DNA of 33,023 nt from JAQGMJ01 sp036271855. GTDB taxonomy: Bacteria > Pseudomonadota > Gammaproteobacteria > Burkholderiales > JAEUOS01. Positions 31,809 to 33,023 of this stretch are shown in pieces. Position 1 is the stretch's first letter. Each line of letters begins with the position of its first letter. Under the pieces are notes generated by a model, which saw only the letters and a program-made list of their open reading frames with translations, had not been told where the DNA came from and ran no database searches. The translations under genes were made by a program, and so were the position numbers. The stretch spans positions 1 through 33,023 of the forward strand of contig DATAZV010000370.1 in assembly GCA_036271855.1 (NCBI GenBank). Reading direction: 5' to 3'.

Positions 31809-32924
31809 ATGGACAAGATCAAGGTTCTGGTGGTCGACGATTCGGCGCTGATGCGCAACCTGCTGGCGCGCATGATCGGCGTGCAGCCTGACCTGGAAGT
31901 GGTGGGCACCGCCCCCGACGCCATCGTGGCGGGCCAGATGATCGTCGAATTCCGCCCGCATGTGGTGACGCTGGACATCGAAATGCCGCGGATGGACGGC
32001 CTGCAATTCCTCGAGCGCCTGATGCAGCGCCATCCGCTGCCGGTGGTGATGGTCTCGACCCTCACCGAAGCCGGGGCGGAGGCCACCATGCGTGCGCTCG
32101 AACTGGGCGCGGTTGATTTCATCCCCAAGCCCAAGCTCGACATGCACAAGGGCATGAACGAGTACGCCGCGGAAATGGCCGACAAGATCCGCACCGCGGC
32201 CCGCGCCCGGCCGCGCGCCCGCGCCGCCGCGCCGGCTGCGGCGCCGCTCCATGCAACAGCGCTGCGCAGCGTGCCGGCCCGGCCCGCCGTACCTGCCGCC
32301 GCACGGATGGCCAGCGGCACCGGCGAGGGCCGGGTGATCCTGATCGGCGCCTCCACCGGCGGCACCGAAGCGATCCGTGAACTGCTCGCCGGCCTGCCGG
32401 CCGAAATGCCCGCAATCCTGATCACCCAGCACATGCCGGCGGGTTTCACCAAAAGTTTCGCCGAAAGGCTCAATAAATACTGCAAATTGGCCGTTAAGGA
32501 AGCAGAAGACGGCGAGCGGGTGCTGCCGGGCCATGTCTACATTGCCCCGGGCAGCCACCACCTGCTGCTCAAGCGCAACGGCGTGGGTTATGTCACCGCC
32601 TTGTCCGATGGTCCGCCGGTGAACCGGCACCGTCCCTCGGTCGAGGTGCTGTTCCGCTCCGGGGCCGAGGTAGCCGGGGCCGCGGTGGTCGGGATCATGC
32701 TGACGGGCATGGGCAAGGATGGCGCCCTGGCGATGCGCGAAATGCGCGAAGCCGGCTCGTACAACATCGTCCAGGACGAAGCGAGCTCGGTCGTATTCGG
32801 CATGCCCCGCGAGGCGATCGCGGCAGGCGCGGCGCATGAGGTCGCGCCGCTGGACGAGATCGCCGGGCGGGTGGTCGGACAGTTGATGAAAAGCGGGCCA
32901 CGGATTGCGCGGCTCTCCGCCTGA
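31809..32924 (+). CDS. cheB: CheB, chemoreceptor methylesterase and deamidase
   Basis: 371 residues. CheB removes receptor methyl groups when phosphorylated by CheA. Receiver (about 3-122) with acceptor D56 (LDIEMPRMDG) and a DFIPKPK lysine; an Ala/Arg/Pro-rich linker (about 135-172); C-terminal esterase with the catalytic triad S182 (GASTGG), H208 (TQHMPAG) and D304 (GMGKDG), spaced 26 and 96 residues apart as in E. coli CheB. AAGGAAGAGG precedes the ATG. It forms an operon with cheR and probably with the STAS-like gene 43 bases downstream. Confidence 0.97.
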   Translation: MDKIKVLVVDDSALMRNLLARMIGVQPDLEVVGTAPDAIVAGQMIVEFRPHVVTLDIEMPRMDGLQFLERLMQRHPLPVVMVSTLTEAGAEATMRALELGAVDFIPKPKLDMHKGMNEYAAEMADKIRTAARARPRARAAAPAAAPLHATALRSVPARPAVPAAARMASGTGEGRVILIGASTGGTEAIRELLAGLPAEMPAILITQHMPAGFTKSFAERLNKYCKLAVKEAEDGERVLPGHVYIAPGSHHLLLKRNGVGYVTALSDGPPVNRHRPSVEVLFRSGAEVAGAAVVGIMLTGMGKDGALAMREMREAGSYNIVQDEASSVVFGMPREAIAAGAAHEVAPLDEIAGRVVGQLMKSGPRIARLSA

Positions 32925-32967
32925 CGGCGCCGGCAACGGGGCAGGATCATTTACCTAGGAGTTGAAA

Positions 32968-33023
32968 ATGGACGTAAACGTGCGTCAGGTCGACGGCCTT
33001 GCCCGGCTGGAACTGCGCGGCCG
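32968..33023 (+). CDS. probable STAS-domain protein, N-terminal fragment (cut by window edge)
   Basis: The first 18 codons read MDVNVRQVDGLARLELRG, a short beta-hairpin pattern like the start of STAS (anti-sigma antagonist) proteins. AGGAG lies 7 bases before the ATG, so the start is firm. It follows cheB by 43 bases in the same direction. STAS proteins are the classic partners of RsbW-like ATPases, and one of these is encoded about 5 kb upstream. With so few residues the family call is tentative. Confidence 0.5.
   Translation, partial: MDVNVRQVDGLARLELRG

Noticed and set aside
31158..32936. 592-codon minus-strand frame opposite cheR-cheB
   Set aside because: cheR and cheB have complete catalytic motifs on the plus strand; the antisense reading is low-complexity.

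Overview
This GC-rich window (roughly two-thirds G+C) carries no tRNA, rRNA, IS element or CRISPR array. It is a flagellar and signal-transduction region of a beta-proteobacterium. The split flgN-flgM-flgA / flgBCDEFGHIJKL layout, the two-domain FlgJ, FliA-type promoters and the dense PAS-kinase and cyclic-di-GMP genes next to cheR-cheB suggest Burkholderiales, perhaps the Oxalobacteraceae (Massilia-like). The family placement is inference from gene order and protein style; no database search was run.

Layout. 1-96: start of a secreted-protein gene on the minus strand, cut by the window edge. 255-1790 (minus): flgA, flgM (anti-sigma-28) and flgN (export chaperone). 1978-12552 (plus): the complete rod, hook, ring and hook-filament-junction set flgB to flgL, with a 274-base break before flgG. 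A GNRA-loop hairpin lies between flgL and the convergent next unit. 12601-18727 (minus): a degenerate stand-alone receiver resembling the RpfG receiver, then a 32-codon membrane ORF, a large hybrid histidine kinase (PAS-PAS-HisKA-HATPase-REC-REC-Hpt) and a REC-PAS-GGDEF-EAL protein, the last three chained by overlapping or near-overlapping starts and stops. 18932-27855 (plus): a GGEEF diguanylate cyclase with an intact I-site, two tandem related membrane PAS kinases and a REC plus RsbW-like ATPase protein. 27863-30449 (minus): a NarL-type regulator and its REC-PAS-PAS-HisKA_3 kinase. 30870 to the end (plus): cheR, cheB and the first 18 codons of a probable STAS-domain gene.

How it fits together. 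I read by eye a set of FliA (sigma-28) promoter matches, TAAAGTTT-N11-GCCGATAA, all with the exact 11-base spacer: a perfect 16/16 match upstream of the orphan receiver, a 14/16 match for flgM, a 13/16 match upstream of the small ORF/hybrid kinase/EAL unit, and 12/16 matches for flgA and flgG. If they work, the sensory and c-di-GMP genes beside the flagellar operon belong to the late flagellar regulon, so a cell finishing its hook would switch on a phosphorelay and a c-di-GMP phosphodiesterase. This resembles the FliA control of the phosphodiesterase YhjH/PdeH known in E. coli, but with a different gene set. The divergent cyclase-kinase operon would provide the opposing c-di-GMP synthesis. The RsbW-like ATPase and the STAS-like ORF at the right edge hint at a partner-switching branch.

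Most flagellar genes are ordinary. The less expected parts are the FliA-driven sensory unit, the degenerate RpfG-like receiver, the 32-residue membrane ORF, the tandem-duplicated kinases and the REC-RsbW protein.
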